From Planctomycetota bacterium (GTDB lineage Bacteria > Planctomycetota > Planctomycetia > Pirellulales > Lacipirellulaceae), in assembly GCA_013152205.1 (NCBI GenBank), contig JAADGV010000050.1, forward strand, positions 57,321 to 121,320: 64,000 nt of DNA, in the 5' to 3' direction. A model generated the notes under the pieces. It searched no databases, was not told the origin of the DNA, and worked only from the letters and a program-made list of their open reading frames with translations. Numbering within the stretch: position 1 is the first letter of the stretch; each line of letters starts with the position of its first letter. Below, in pieces: positions 45,561-55,302 of the stretch. Made by a program: the position numbers and the translations under genes.

Positions 45561-46462
45561 CCCTGAATGACGTAACGTCGGATGAAATTCGGCGGATATT
45601 TGCGTTGACTGAGGATCTCAAGGAAAAATTCCTGCAAGGCATTCGCGAGCCGTTGTTCCCGGGCCGTGTGATGGCGCTGGTGTTCGAAAAACAATCGTTG
45701 CGAACTCGCGTGAGCTTTCAGGCAGGCATGGCCCACATGGGTGGCAGTAGCATGATGCTGGGAGCCGACGTTGGCTTTGGCAAGCGAGAGCGGGTCGACG
45801 ATTTTACGCGCGTGCTGTGCGAATTTGTGGATGTGATCGTCATGCGTTGCAAACACCACGAGACGGTCGAGCAGGTCGCCAAGTATGCCACTTGCCCGGT
45901 GGTAAACGGTTTGACCGATCAAGCTCACCCCTGCCAGGCGCTGGCGGATTTGTTCACGATTCAAGAACATTACGGTTCGCTGGAAGGTACCAAGTTGGCT
46001 TGGGTAGGCGATGCGAATAATGTCGCGACAAGCTTAGCGATTGGCTGCGGCCGACTGGGCGTCGAATTTTCGATTGCCTCGCCGAAGGGGTATCAGTTTT
46101 CGAGTGAGTTTTTAGATTCGTTGCACGCGCAGTGCCCCGACTTGAAATTTACCGCGACCGAAGACCCCTTCGAGGCGGTACAAAACGCATCGGCCATTTA
46201 TACGGACGTGTGGGCAAGCATGGGGCAGGAGGGCGAACAAGAACAGCGGCGCCGAGACTTTGCTGACTATCAGGTGAACCAGAAATTGATGGATGCAGCC
46301 CCCAGCGAGGCGCTGTTTATGCACTGCCTGCCTGCCAAACGGGGCGAAGAAGTGACCGACGAGGTACTCGATGGGCCGAACAGCGCAGTGGTCCAACAAG
46401 CAGGCAATCGCATGCACGCCCAGAAGGGTGTCCTTGCTTGGCTGTTAGGTGCTCAGAGCTAG
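45545..46462 (+). CDS. argF: Ornithine carbamoyltransferase
   Basis: 305 residues. Start at the ATG within argD ([15 protein letters not shown]). Carbamoyl-phosphate site is [11 protein letters not shown], where most enzymes have STRTR, so the first Ser-Thr is Ser-Leu, a variant common in this lineage. [53 protein letters not shown] and [19 protein letters not shown] complete the family set. Confidence 0.95.
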   Translation: MRHLLTLNDVTSDEIRRIFALTEDLKEKFLQGIREPLFPGRVMALVFEKQSLRTRVSFQAGMAHMGGSSMMLGADVGFGKRERVDDFTRVLCEFVDVIVMRCKHHETVEQVAKYATCPVVNGLTDQAHPCQALADLFTIQEHYGSLEGTKLAWVGDANNVATSLAIGCGRLGVEFSIASPKGYQFSSEFLDSLHAQCPDLKFTATEDPFEAVQNASAIYTDVWASMGQEGEQEQRRRDFADYQVNQKLMDAAPSEALFMHCLPAKRGEEVTDEVLDGPNSAVVQQAGNRMHAQKGVLAWLLGAQS

Positions 46463-46555
46463 TCTGCCGTTTTCGCCATCATTTTACTATCCAGGACTCT
46501 GGGGTATTCGCCTTATTTTAAGTACTTCCTCCTTGCCCCTATCTGGAACGACTGC

Positions 46556-46873
46556 GTGTATCTTACCAACCATTTTTGCCTCCTTGCCCAGCAAGCCGCA
46601 CCGCTCGAGACGATACCGCCCACTACGCGTGCAGCCGCCTACATGGCGTTGATCGGAATCCTGCTACTCGGATTGCTGCTGATAGTTATCATTTTGCTGG
46701 GCGGACATTGGGTGCGCCGCTGGGGTTCGTATCGCCGCGGCCCTGCCGTCCCCGCCGATTTCATCCCAGACGCCCAGCAGCCAAGCAAGTCGCCCGACCA
46801 AAACCTCAAACAACCCGCCGACGACCGAAGTTGCTCTGATACCATCCGCCCCGACGATACGATTGTCTCGTAG
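46556..46873 (+). CDS. Small single-pass membrane protein of unknown function
   Basis: 105 residues or 76 if the ATG at 46643 is used. One membrane helix (MALIGILLLGLLLIVIILLGGHW) followed by VRRWGSYRRGPAVPADF and a charged tail. The helix-HWVRR-RRGP pattern is recurrent in planctomycete proteins of unknown function. GTG or ATG start cannot be decided; no clear ribosome site. Confidence 0.6.
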   Translation: MYLTNHFCLLAQQAAPLETIPPTTRAAAYMALIGILLLGLLLIVIILLGGHWVRRWGSYRRGPAVPADFIPDAQQPSKSPDQNLKQPADDRSCSDTIRPDDTIVS

Positions 46874-46888
46874 AGCAAGAGACTACTT

Positions 46889-47052
46889 ACTCAAACTGAA
46901 AACAAGAAAGAAATTTCACCACGGAGTCACGGGGAACACGGAGTATTTTGAATCAAAAGAACGCCGAATCATACCCTACTTCAAATTGGACTTTGAGACT
47001 ATTTTCTCAGTGTCCTCCGTGACTCTGTGGTTATCTCTTTTTCGCTTTGAGT
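46889..47052. repeat. ~160-bp palindromic element, copy D
   Basis: actcaaactgaaaacaag ... ttttcgctttgagt as terminal repeats; arms accacggagtcacggggaacac and gtgtcctccgtgactctgtgg; centre cgaatcataccctacttc. Very close to copy A. Confidence 0.9.
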
Positions 47053-47120
47053 AAAATTCATCCTATCTTTCGTCGTGTTCGTTGTGTCGTCGTGGTTCAA
47101 TCTTGCGAAGTAGTATTCGT

Positions 47121-47498
47121 ATGTCGTTCAATTTCCCCAAGTCAGCCAAGCTGCTAAAAACTTCGGAGTTCGATCGCGTATTCAGCGCTCGTTCGTCGGC
47201 TGCGAACCGGTTGATTATTGTCCACGCAGCCCGCAGCCCATGCGAACAACCTCGACTTGGCCTCACCGTGTCGCGCAAGTGCGGCAACGCAGTGGTCCGC
47301 AATCGTTGGAAGCGATCGATCCGAGAGGCATTTCGTTTGGTGCAGCACGAACTGCCTCGACATTTCGACTTCGTCGTAATCCCCAAAAGAGGAGCCACAC
47401 CAAACGTAGCCGATCTACAAGAATCGCTACTCAAGCTGACAAAAAAAATCGCCGCCCGACAATCTGCTACCAATGCCAGCAAGAAAGCCGAGCGATGA
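47121..47498 (+). CDS. rnpA: Ribonuclease P protein component
   Basis: 125 residues. LLKTSEFDRVFSARSSAANR, RLGLTVSRKCGNAVVRNRWKRSIREAFRL (the RNR signature) and DFVVIPKRGA are standard. rpmH, which usually precedes it, is missing; a palindromic repeat takes its place. ATGA overlap with yidD. Confidence 0.95.
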   Translation: MSFNFPKSAKLLKTSEFDRVFSARSSAANRLIIVHAARSPCEQPRLGLTVSRKCGNAVVRNRWKRSIREAFRLVQHELPRHFDFVVIPKRGATPNVADLQESLLKLTKKIAARQSATNASKKAER

Positions 47499-47734
47499 GA
47501 TTCCTCTGGCAAGCTTGCAACTCGCTTCCCAGTTTGGTGCTGATCGGCGCCGTGCGGTGCTATCAACTGCTCATAAGCCCCCTGCTCGGCCCCAGATGCC
47601 GATTCTATCCCAGTTGCAGCACCTATTTCATTGCCTCCATAAGCAAATACGGAGCGATACGCGGCAGCCTCAAGGGTTTGAGGCGAATTACCCGCTGCCA
47701 CCCCTGGAACCCAGGCGGCTACGACCCGCCCTAG
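47495..47734 (+). CDS. yidD: Membrane protein insertion efficiency factor YidD
   Basis: 79 residues. RCYQLLISPLLGPRCRFYPSCSTY and GLRRITRCHPWNPGGYDPP are the family signature with its conserved cysteines. Overlaps rnpA as ATGA. The usual yidC partner is not downstream; instead the palindromic element R4 begins one base after the stop. Confidence 0.96.
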   Translation: MRFLWQACNSLPSLVLIGAVRCYQLLISPLLGPRCRFYPSCSTYFIASISKYGAIRGSLKGLRRITRCHPWNPGGYDPP

Positions 47735-47735
47735 A

Positions 47736-47863
47736 CCAGGACGATTGCAAAGCCATGCTAGCCGCAGGCGGAAGCCGCGGTCGAATCTGAAAAAACTGCG
47801 GCTTCCGCACGCAGCTCCTACAGAACGGCTACTACGGAATCAGTGACTTTGCAATCGTCCTGG
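47736..47863. repeat. Complete palindromic element with terminal inverted repeats, copy R4
   Basis: ccaggacgattgcaaagcc at the left matches gactttgcaatcgtcctgg at the right, a ~19-bp terminal inverted repeat. Between them ctagccgcaggcggaagccg ... ctgcggcttccgcacgcagct. A full copy of the unit whose parts occur at 2.1, 25.8, 43.2 and 61.6 kb. Confidence 0.9.
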
Positions 47864-47958
47864 CCCTGTCGCAGCCTGTCTTGACCACGATTCACAGTGT
47901 TTCTAAGCTTCCGCCCCCCTTCTCTTCTTCTATCCCCTTGTTTGGGCGGCTGAGGCGT

Positions 47959-49677
47959 ATGAAATACGTGACGAAAAACACGCTCTTTGCGGCATTGGCT
48001 CTCGCCAGTTGGTGTACGTCAGTAGGCTGCATGGGCCCAATCCTCAGGCATCAGAGCCCCGGCTCAACGCTTGCCGATGACGTGCCTTCTGATGCGACAC
48101 TGGTAAGCAACGTCGCCCATCCCTACGGCATGGGATACGTAAAGCTCGAAGCGGTTGGTCTGGTGACCGGCCTTACGGGCACCGGCGAAGACCCCCCTCC
48201 TTCGCCCCAACGTGCCTCGATTCTTGGCGAAATGAACCGTCGAGACGTTCATTACCCAAACCAAATACTGGCTTCTCCTGATACGGCTCTCGTCTTGGTG
48301 CGTGGCTTTTTAAGGCCGGGCATTCAAGAGGGCGACCGATTCGACATCGAAGTGCGCGCGCCAACACGAAGCGACACGACAAGCCTACGCGGAGGAAAGC
48401 TGCTTGAAACACGCATGACCGAGATGGCCGTCTTAGGTGCGCAAATTCGCAAGGGCCATTTAATGGCAGTCTCCAACGGCGCCGTTCTCGTCGACCCCAA
48501 TGCAAGCATCAAAGACGATCCCGCGTTGGCTCGACGCGGGCGAATTCTTGGAGGCGGCGTAGTCACCAAGTCGCGAAATCTCGGTTTGATCCTCGACCAC
48601 GAGCGCCAATCTGTTCGCATAAGCCAACAAGTCGGTCAGTCAGTCAACCGACGGTTTCATAGCTACATCAACGGACGGCAGCGAGGCATTGCGACTCCAA
48701 AGACCGATGAATTTATCGAGCTAGAACTTCATCCACGCTACAAAGACAACGTCGGACGATTTATGCAGGTGGTGCGAAACATCTCCATCCAAGAATCGCC
48801 CATGCAACTGCAATCTCGATTGCTGTTGCTCAAAAGCCAACTACTCGACCCCGTTACCTCAGCCACTGCCGCATTGCGGCTAGAAGCTGTGGGCAGCGAA
48901 GAAGCGATCGACATTCTTAAACTAGGGTTAGACGCAAACGACCCGGAAGTTCGATTCTACGCCGCCGAAGCTTTGGCCTATCTGGACGCAACCGATGCCG
49001 TCGCACCGCTGGTTTTGATTGCCCGCGAAGAGCCGGCCTTTCGCGTTCACGCACTAGCCGCCCTAAGTGCCATGGACGATGGCGCTGCTTTCGACGAGCT
49101 ACGCAAGCTGCTGAGAGTGAAGAGTGCCGAAACTCGCTACGGGGCATTTCGCTCGCTATGGGCCATGTCTCCTGCCGATCCACTCGTACGAGGCGAAAAT
49201 CTCGGTCGAATGTTTAGCTACCACACTTTGGATGTCTCGGGCCCCCCGATGATCCATGTCACCAACAGCCATCGGCCCGAAATTGTCCTGTTCGGGCGAA
49301 AACACCAACTCAAACTTCCCTTGGTTCTCGATGCAGGCCCTCAGATTCTGGTCAACGGTCTAAGCGGCGGCGAGATCAAAATAAGTCGATTTGGCGAAAC
49401 AACTGAGCAGCGAGTGGTTTCAACCGACGTTGACGAGGTCATTCGTGCCGTGGTTGAATTAGGGGGCACCTACCCCGACGTCGTTCAGATGCTAGCCCAG
49501 GCCAAGGAGTCTGGTGCGCTTGCCAGCCGGTTCCGCATCAACGCGATTCCAGAAACGGGCCGCGAGTATTTGAAGCCGAGCGGCGACTCGCAAAGTTCAG
49601 AAAAAGACGCCGAAACCGCGATCGACTCATTCGATCTCGAAACCCCCTCCCCCGAACTATTCGGCCGCCGAAGCTAA
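47959..49677 (+). CDS. FlgI (flagellar P-ring)-like lipoprotein with HEAT-like repeats
   Basis: 572 residues. I start at MKYV, which gives a lipoprotein signal ending TSVGC. The N-terminal half has FlgI features ([77 protein letters not shown]). Residues ~330-420 change to helical HEAT-like repeats ([24 protein letters not shown]). After that comes a beta domain and [22 protein letters not shown], again FlgI-like. No flagellar genes are adjacent, so this may be a P-ring-derived secretin-associated or envelope ring protein. smc follows after 11 bp. Confidence 0.78.
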   Translation: MKYVTKNTLFAALALASWCTSVGCMGPILRHQSPGSTLADDVPSDATLVSNVAHPYGMGYVKLEAVGLVTGLTGTGEDPPPSPQRASILGEMNRRDVHYPNQILASPDTALVLVRGFLRPGIQEGDRFDIEVRAPTRSDTTSLRGGKLLETRMTEMAVLGAQIRKGHLMAVSNGAVLVDPNASIKDDPALARRGRILGGGVVTKSRNLGLILDHERQSVRISQQVGQSVNRRFHSYINGRQRGIATPKTDEFIELELHPRYKDNVGRFMQVVRNISIQESPMQLQSRLLLLKSQLLDPVTSATAALRLEAVGSEEAIDILKLGLDANDPEVRFYAAEALAYLDATDAVAPLVLIAREEPAFRVHALAALSAMDDGAAFDELRKLLRVKSAETRYGAFRSLWAMSPADPLVRGENLGRMFSYHTLDVSGPPMIHVTNSHRPEIVLFGRKHQLKLPLVLDAGPQILVNGLSGGEIKISRFGETTEQRVVSTDVDEVIRAVVELGGTYPDVVQMLAQAKESGALASRFRINAIPETGREYLKPSGDSQSSEKDAETAIDSFDLETPSPELFGRRS

Positions 49678-49688
49678 GCAAAAATCCC

Positions 49689-52600
49689 ATGCTCAAAGCA
49701 CTGGAACTCAATGGCTTCAAGAGTTTTGCCGATCGGACTCGGTTTGAGTTCCCGTCTGGCATCACTGCGATTGTTGGTCCCAACGGGTCGGGCAAATCCA
49801 ACGTCGTCGACGCCATCAAATGGGTACTCGGCACGCAAAGCGTCAAGGCACTCCGCGGCAAAGAGATGACCGACGTCATCTTCAGCGGTGCTCGCAGCCG
49901 AGGGCAAACCAACGCAGCAGAAGTCACCCTCTCGTTCGACAACTCCAACGGCACCTTAGACATCGATGCCGACGAAGTCCATATTACGCGACGTGTCTAC
50001 CGAAGCGGCGAAGGCGAATATCTAATCAATCGCCAGCCTGTTCGGCTGCGAGATATTCGCGAAGTCTTTGCAGGCACTGGAGTTTCGACCGGTGCCTACA
50101 GCATTATCGAACAAGGCAAAGTCGATGCCCTGTTGCAATCGTCGCCTCGCGAGCGGCGGTTGATTTTCGAGGAAGCTGCCGGGGTGAGTCGCTTCAAACT
50201 GAAACGGCAAGAAGCGGCCCGTCGACTTGAGCGAGTGGATCAAAACCTGCTCCGACTTTCTGATATCGTCGACGAGCTAGACTCCCGCCTACGAAGCGTG
50301 CGTTCTCAAGCAGGCAGAGCGCGCAAGTACAAAGATCAATCCGATCGCCTGAAAGAATTACGCACCAAAACTGGTTTGGCCGATTGGCACAAGCTAACCG
50401 CTTCGCTCAACAAACTGCAACAAGGTGCAGGCGAGCATCGTAGCGCTAGCGACGCGATTCAGCAACAGGTTGATGATCGCGAGCAACAGCTAGAGGCCCT
50501 CGAACAAGCCGAGGAAACGCTACAGCAACAAACACGCACGGCAAGCGATCGAGCGGCAACCACTCGCGAACAAATCGCGCAATGCGAATCGACTCGCCGG
50601 AGCCAATCGGCTCGTCTCGACGAATTAGACCAAGAAACACAGCGTATGCAGCGCCAATTGCTGGCAATGTCGTCGCGTGCCGGCGTCACCCAACAGTTGG
50701 TCTCCGAAACCGATCAGGAACTCCAGTCGGCAGAGCAACAGTTTGCTGAACTCGAGTTGCAAGTTCAATCGCAACAAACGGCTTTCGACCTGGCCTTGGC
50801 GGCCCAGAGCCAATGCCGCAGCGAAATCGAGACTTGCCGCGAACAGCAGGCCGCAACGCTACGCGACTCCGCTCAGCTCGAAAAAAACATTCACTTGCTC
50901 GGTTCCCAACATGCCGATGCAATCGCCGCAAGCCAACGATACCAACACCAGGTTCGAGAAGTCGAAGCATCACGTTCCGAGGTCGCTGCCCAATTCGACC
51001 AAACCGAAGCCACTTGCCAGCAATTCGAAAACCGAACCAATCAATCGCAACAGGCACTAACCCAGTTGCAAAAGCAACTGCGCGACGACCGGCGCATACT
51101 CGCTCAAGCTCAAAAACAGTTGGCCGATTTGCGTGGTCGGCTTTCGGGCGCAAAAGAACGTGCCGCCGTTTTGGAAGAGCTAGAACGACGCCTGGACGGC
51201 TTGAGCGCTGGCACCAAAGAAGTCTTACGACTCGCTCGCGAACAGCCCGAGGGGCCATTTGGCGACGTACGTGGGATCGTTGCCGACCTGCTACGAGTCG
51301 ATGCCGACACGGCTCCATTGGTAGAAATCGCGCTCGGCGATCGTGCCAACCACTTGCTGGTTGATCGTGTGAACCCGGCGATGCTTACCTGGGACGGCGC
51401 CGATTGGCCTGGGCGAACGGGCTTTCTTCGGCTCGACGTGCCCCAGCCTGCGAGCGCCGTCGACCGCATTGATTTATCAGCCGAGCCGGGAGTGATGGGC
51501 CGTGCCGATCAGTTTGTCGAGACGGCACCAGAACTGATGACGCTCCCGCGGCGTCTGTTGGGTCGATATTGGTTTGTCGATACGCTGACAACCGCCATGC
51601 GACTGGCCGGCGGGACAGGGCGAGGGTTGAACTACGTAACCGTCGTCGGCGAAGTTGTCGGAGCCGATGGTACGCTTATCGTTGGGCCAGCCCAAACGGC
51701 AACCGGCTTGCTATCCCGTCGAAGTGAATTGCGGGCACTCGTCGACGAGGTGCGTGATATGGAATTACGCATCGAACAGCAACATACGGTCAACGAGAAG
51801 CTCGAAACTTCGATTACTACCCAGGACGAGCAGCAACAAAAAATTGCAGAGCAACATGCGGTACTGGCAAAACAACTTAGCGCCGCCCAGTTGAAAGTTG
51901 CTGCGCTACGAGAGCGACTCGACCAAGCCAATCAGCGACACTCAGCCGCCGAAAGCGAACTTTCTACCACCGAAGAGCAAGCCACCCGATCGGCGCGAGA
52001 CTTAGAGCGCGATCAAAAACAATTAGACGAGCGAAAAAATAAGCTTCAAACCCTGCAAACCCACCTCGAAAGCCGTACCGAGCAGGCAAGTCAACTTGAG
52101 CTTCAAGTCAGCTCGCTACAGCGCACCGTCACCGACCATCGGGTCTCCTTGGCGCGGGGCGAGCAACGGCGCGACGGTCTGCGCCGCCAGATGGACCAAT
52201 TACACCGCGACCGAGAAGAGCACGATCGGGCGTTGGCCGACACTCGCAAACGAATCACTGAGTGCCACGCTCAATGTCAGCAACTTACCCAGTCGACGCT
52301 CGACCTCACCAGCGAAATCGCCGAGCTATTTAGCGACAAAGAACGACTTGCAAGCGAGCTACAGCAGTCAATCCGCCAGCAAGACGAGACCAGAAAATGC
52401 AAGTCGCGCTCGGGCAAAGAACTCGACCAACTACGCAAAAAACTCCTCAAATACCAGGGCGATCTGCAAGCAGCTGAAATGCGGGTCCAGCAACAGGTGC
52501 ATCAGCGTAATGAACTCTCGACACGGCTGTCGGACGATTACGAGATTGATCTCGCTGTGCTTGCCGCCTCGGAATCGGCACCAGAACTAGGTACCCGAGA

Positions 52601-53294
52601 GCAACTCGACGAGGAGATCAAAAAGCTTCGACAGCAGCTACAAAATATCGGACCGGTGAATCTCGAAGCACTCTCCGAATTAGAAGCGGTTGAACAGCGC
52701 CACAGCACGCTTTCTGAACAATACGAAGACCTGCGAGAGGCCAAAGCTCGACTCGAGCAACTGGTCACTAAAATCAACATCGAAAGTCGAGAGATCTTCA
52801 TCAACTCGCTAGACGTCATTCGTGGCCACTTCCAAGAACTCTACAGCAGCCTGTTTGGCGGAGGCGAAGCCGACATCCTGGTCGACGATAGCGGCGATCA
52901 AGACGTGCTAGAGTGCGGCATCGAAATTATCGCCCGCCCACCCGGCAAACAGCCGCGAAGCATCTCGCTTCTCTCAGGTGGCGAACGCACACTCACCTGC
53001 GTCGCCCTACTGTTGGCAATTTTCCGAAGCCGCCCCAGCCCCTTCTGTGTGTTGGACGAAGTCGACGCCGCCTTGGACGAAGCAAACATCGACCGTTTTG
53101 TCGAAGTGCTCAAGCAGTTTATGACATCCACGCAATTCGTCGTCATCTCCCATTCAAAACGAACGATGGCCTGCGCCGACACCCTCTACGGCATCACCAT
53201 GCAAGAGTCCGGCGTCTCGAAACGCGTCTCCGTAAGATTCGAGGACGTATCCACCGAAGGGCGTATCAACCCCAACGACGCCCAAGCCGCCTAA
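49689..53294 (+). CDS. smc: Chromosome segregation protein SMC
   Basis: 1201 residues, the usual size. Head N-part: [20 protein letters not shown] then [16 protein letters not shown] (Walker A). Two long coiled coils flank a hinge at roughly 515-670 ([17 protein letters not shown] ... [18 protein letters not shown]). Head C-part: [19 protein letters not shown] (ABC signature) and [18 protein letters not shown] (Walker B/D-loop). Partners scpA and scpB are not in the window. Confidence 0.97.
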   Translation: MLKALELNGFKSFADRTRFEFPSGITAIVGPNGSGKSNVVDAIKWVLGTQSVKALRGKEMTDVIFSGARSRGQTNAAEVTLSFDNSNGTLDIDADEVHITRRVYRSGEGEYLINRQPVRLRDIREVFAGTGVSTGAYSIIEQGKVDALLQSSPRERRLIFEEAAGVSRFKLKRQEAARRLERVDQNLLRLSDIVDELDSRLRSVRSQAGRARKYKDQSDRLKELRTKTGLADWHKLTASLNKLQQGAGEHRSASDAIQQQVDDREQQLEALEQAEETLQQQTRTASDRAATTREQIAQCESTRRSQSARLDELDQETQRMQRQLLAMSSRAGVTQQLVSETDQELQSAEQQFAELELQVQSQQTAFDLALAAQSQCRSEIETCREQQAATLRDSAQLEKNIHLLGSQHADAIAASQRYQHQVREVEASRSEVAAQFDQTEATCQQFENRTNQSQQALTQLQKQLRDDRRILAQAQKQLADLRGRLSGAKERAAVLEELERRLDGLSAGTKEVLRLAREQPEGPFGDVRGIVADLLRVDADTAPLVEIALGDRANHLLVDRVNPAMLTWDGADWPGRTGFLRLDVPQPASAVDRIDLSAEPGVMGRADQFVETAPELMTLPRRLLGRYWFVDTLTTAMRLAGGTGRGLNYVTVVGEVVGADGTLIVGPAQTATGLLSRRSELRALVDEVRDMELRIEQQHTVNEKLETSITTQDEQQQKIAEQHAVLAKQLSAAQLKVAALRERLDQANQRHSAAESELSTTEEQATRSARDLERDQKQLDERKNKLQTLQTHLESRTEQASQLELQVSSLQRTVTDHRVSLARGEQRRDGLRRQMDQLHRDREEHDRALADTRKRITECHAQCQQLTQSTLDLTSEIAELFSDKERLASELQQSIRQQDETRKCKSRSGKELDQLRKKLLKYQGDLQAAEMRVQQQVHQRNELSTRLSDDYEIDLAVLAASESAPELGTREQLDEEIKKLRQQLQNIGPVNLEALSELEAVEQRHSTLSEQYEDLREAKARLEQLVTKINIESREIFINSLDVIRGHFQELYSSLFGGGEADILVDDSGDQDVLECGIEIIARPPGKQPRSISLLSGGERTLTCVALLLAIFRSRPSPFCVLDEVDAALDEANIDRFVEVLKQFMTSTQFVVISHSKRTMACADTLYGITMQESGVSKRVSVRFEDVSTEGRINPNDAQAA

Positions 53295-53347
53295 AAACCT
53301 TGTCGAAGGCAAAGCCCGGCCATCCTGGCCGCGATCAAAAAAAAGGG

Positions 53348-53545
53348 AAACCGCTAATCAGCGCTAATACACGCTAATAGGTGAAACTCAAAGTGAAAAG
53401 AGAATAACCACCGAGTCACGGAGGACACTGAGAAAACAACCACCCCGTCCAATTTGAAGTAGAAGTAGGGTAGGATTCGACGTCCTTTCAATTCAAAATA
53501 CTCCGTGTCCTCTGTGGTTATTCTTTTTCCTAAACTTTGGTTGAT
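53348..53545. repeat. Tandem of half gctaatcagcgctaat repeat and ~160-bp palindrome, copy E
   Basis: aaaccgctaatcagcgctaatacacgctaatagg followed directly by actcaaagtgaaaagagaataaccaccgagtcacggagg ... ctccgtgtcctctgtggttattctttttcctaaactttgg. The right end differs from copies A and D but matches the fragment at 8.6 kb. Confidence 0.88.
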
Positions 53546-53586
53546 CGCACTGACTTCGCAATCGTTCCGCCACCAATCATCATATC

Positions 53587-55302
53587 TTAAATCAGCAATC
53601 TAACATCAAACATCCCCCACCCAAAACCCAAAAGCAACAACCCAACAGCCACCCAATCACGAGTCGACCACCGATCGCTACGCGAATGAAATCGAAGAAA
53701 ACCCAGCAACGCCCCCGTGGGGCAACCAAAACGGCAATAAGCCATCGGCACGAACAACGACGCGACGAGTCCAACGACAGCGACGGTAATGGTTGCCCAC
53801 CCGGCCACGTAAAAAACCCAAGCATCGAACGGCTCGAAGTCGACAAGGCTCATCGGCAATGTCAACAGGACAACGGCAACACACCAAGCAAGCAGCAAGC
53901 CAGGAAACATTTTTAACAAGCGTAATACCGCCGGAGAAATCCTCAAACGCCACCCCAATCGATTCCTCAGCAGTTTTTGAGCAGCCCCGTGCGGGCAAAG
54001 ATGCGTGCAATAAATGTTCCGTCGCGTGGTCAGCGGCACCAAGAACGCAACCAGTGTTAGCAGCAACAGCCCTCCCGCAGTGCGCCACGGAATACCATGC
54101 TGGGCCCAACCAGCAATCATGGCCTGTGAAATCATATCGCCATTCACCAACCCAAGATAACCGACCAACAACCACTGAAATCCAACTCGCAACCAACGAA
54201 CCGATCGCAGCGAAGTAAAACCAAGAATGCAGCCGGCAAGAATCATCGCCGCCGTACCCAAGTCTCGAAGCGACCAGCGGATTTGCCGCTCGCGAATCGG
54301 CTGCCGCTCAGAACGAATCAAGTCGCCTGCCGCTAGTACCACCCCCTTGGCAACGGCCAAGCTAGTCATCGTTGCTCCCGAAACTCCCTCAACCTCAGCC
54401 GCCTGCAAGTCGAGTTCCGCCAGTTCAGCCAACGTCAGACCCTCGAACGAATTCAGGAAATAGCTGTCTTCACGCACATAAGTCACATACGGCCGGTTGT
54501 CGTAACTATGTCGCAAAGCAATTGCCGTAACACGTCCATCCGTCCCAAAGCCAATCAACGTTTCGGTCGGCCCCTGATAACCAATAAGGTGATCGGCAGC
54601 CGGAGAGGTTCGCACGAAAGAACCTAACTCTTCGCCATTCCGTCCATAAACTTTCCAAGGAGGTACTGCTGACGCATCCTGTTCAATCGCAATCGCTTGA
54701 GGGAACAGCGATTGAACTTCGCGAAGTGTGGGCGGATCGGGAAACCTCAACGAAGGGGCCTTTCTGCCAAGACAATGAAGAACCGATTCGTAAATCGCAA
54801 GGCTCGTAAGCGTGGCCCCGGTAACGGCGTCGACATCGGTTTTTCCTAGGGCCTCTTGTCGCGTCAGGCCGTTGAACGCTTGCAATAACTGCCCGTCGTC
54901 AATAACCTGCTGAACGTGTTCCTTGGTATCCTGACTGGCAAGTATGCCCAACCCACGAATGCGATCGTTGTCGTCCAATGCAATAAGCACGTTGGTCGGC
55001 CCAGAAAACCCAATCAGGCGATCGCTATCCGGCGAAGTCTGCAAACAATAACCAAGCTGCCGATGGGCGTCATCGAAAACGGCGACCCCACCTTCTGTGA
55101 ACAACTCACCCGACGACGCTGCCTCGGGATAAAACACCTGCAGTTGGCTAAGCGCGACAGGAGCCAAGCTCTCGTTCGCTCGGCGCGCGGCTCGACGAGA
55201 AGCCTGAAGGTGCATTTGCATCAGAACGGTGGCGAAGACCGCGACTCGAACCGCATGAAGAAGAAACCGTCGGGCACGTCGAGAGCGGGCAGGCGGAGCC
55301 AT
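53587..55302 (-). CDS. Membrane protein with two FMN-binding domains and NosR-like Fe-S region
   Basis: 571 residues; ATG overlaps the upstream stop as TGATG. After an N-terminal helix, two FMN-binding (RnfG/NqrC-type) domains follow at ~55-180 and ~190-325. Each ends in the ApbE target motif: VDAVTGATLTSLA and VEGVSGATMTSLA (flavin would be on the Thr of GATxT). The C-terminal half has five or six membrane helices and two Cys clusters, YCTHLCPHGAAQKLL and YCRFGCPTGALLGFL, like the NosR/NapH 4Fe-4S-linked membrane segment, though each has only two of the usual Cys in this form. This should carry electrons across the membrane to flavins on the outside. ApbE is encoded at 28.5 kb. Confidence 0.85.
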   Translation of the reverse strand: MAPPARSRRARRFLLHAVRVAVFATVLMQMHLQASRRAARRANESLAPVALSQLQVFYPEAASSGELFTEGGVAVFDDAHRQLGYCLQTSPDSDRLIGFSGPTNVLIALDDNDRIRGLGILASQDTKEHVQQVIDDGQLLQAFNGLTRQEALGKTDVDAVTGATLTSLAIYESVLHCLGRKAPSLRFPDPPTLREVQSLFPQAIAIEQDASAVPPWKVYGRNGEELGSFVRTSPAADHLIGYQGPTETLIGFGTDGRVTAIALRHSYDNRPYVTYVREDSYFLNSFEGLTLAELAELDLQAAEVEGVSGATMTSLAVAKGVVLAAGDLIRSERQPIRERQIRWSLRDLGTAAMILAGCILGFTSLRSVRWLRVGFQWLLVGYLGLVNGDMISQAMIAGWAQHGIPWRTAGGLLLLTLVAFLVPLTTRRNIYCTHLCPHGAAQKLLRNRLGWRLRISPAVLRLLKMFPGLLLAWCVAVVLLTLPMSLVDFEPFDAWVFYVAGWATITVAVVGLVASLFVPMAYCRFGCPTGALLGFLRFHSRSDRWSTRDWVAVGLLLLGFGWGMFDVRLLI

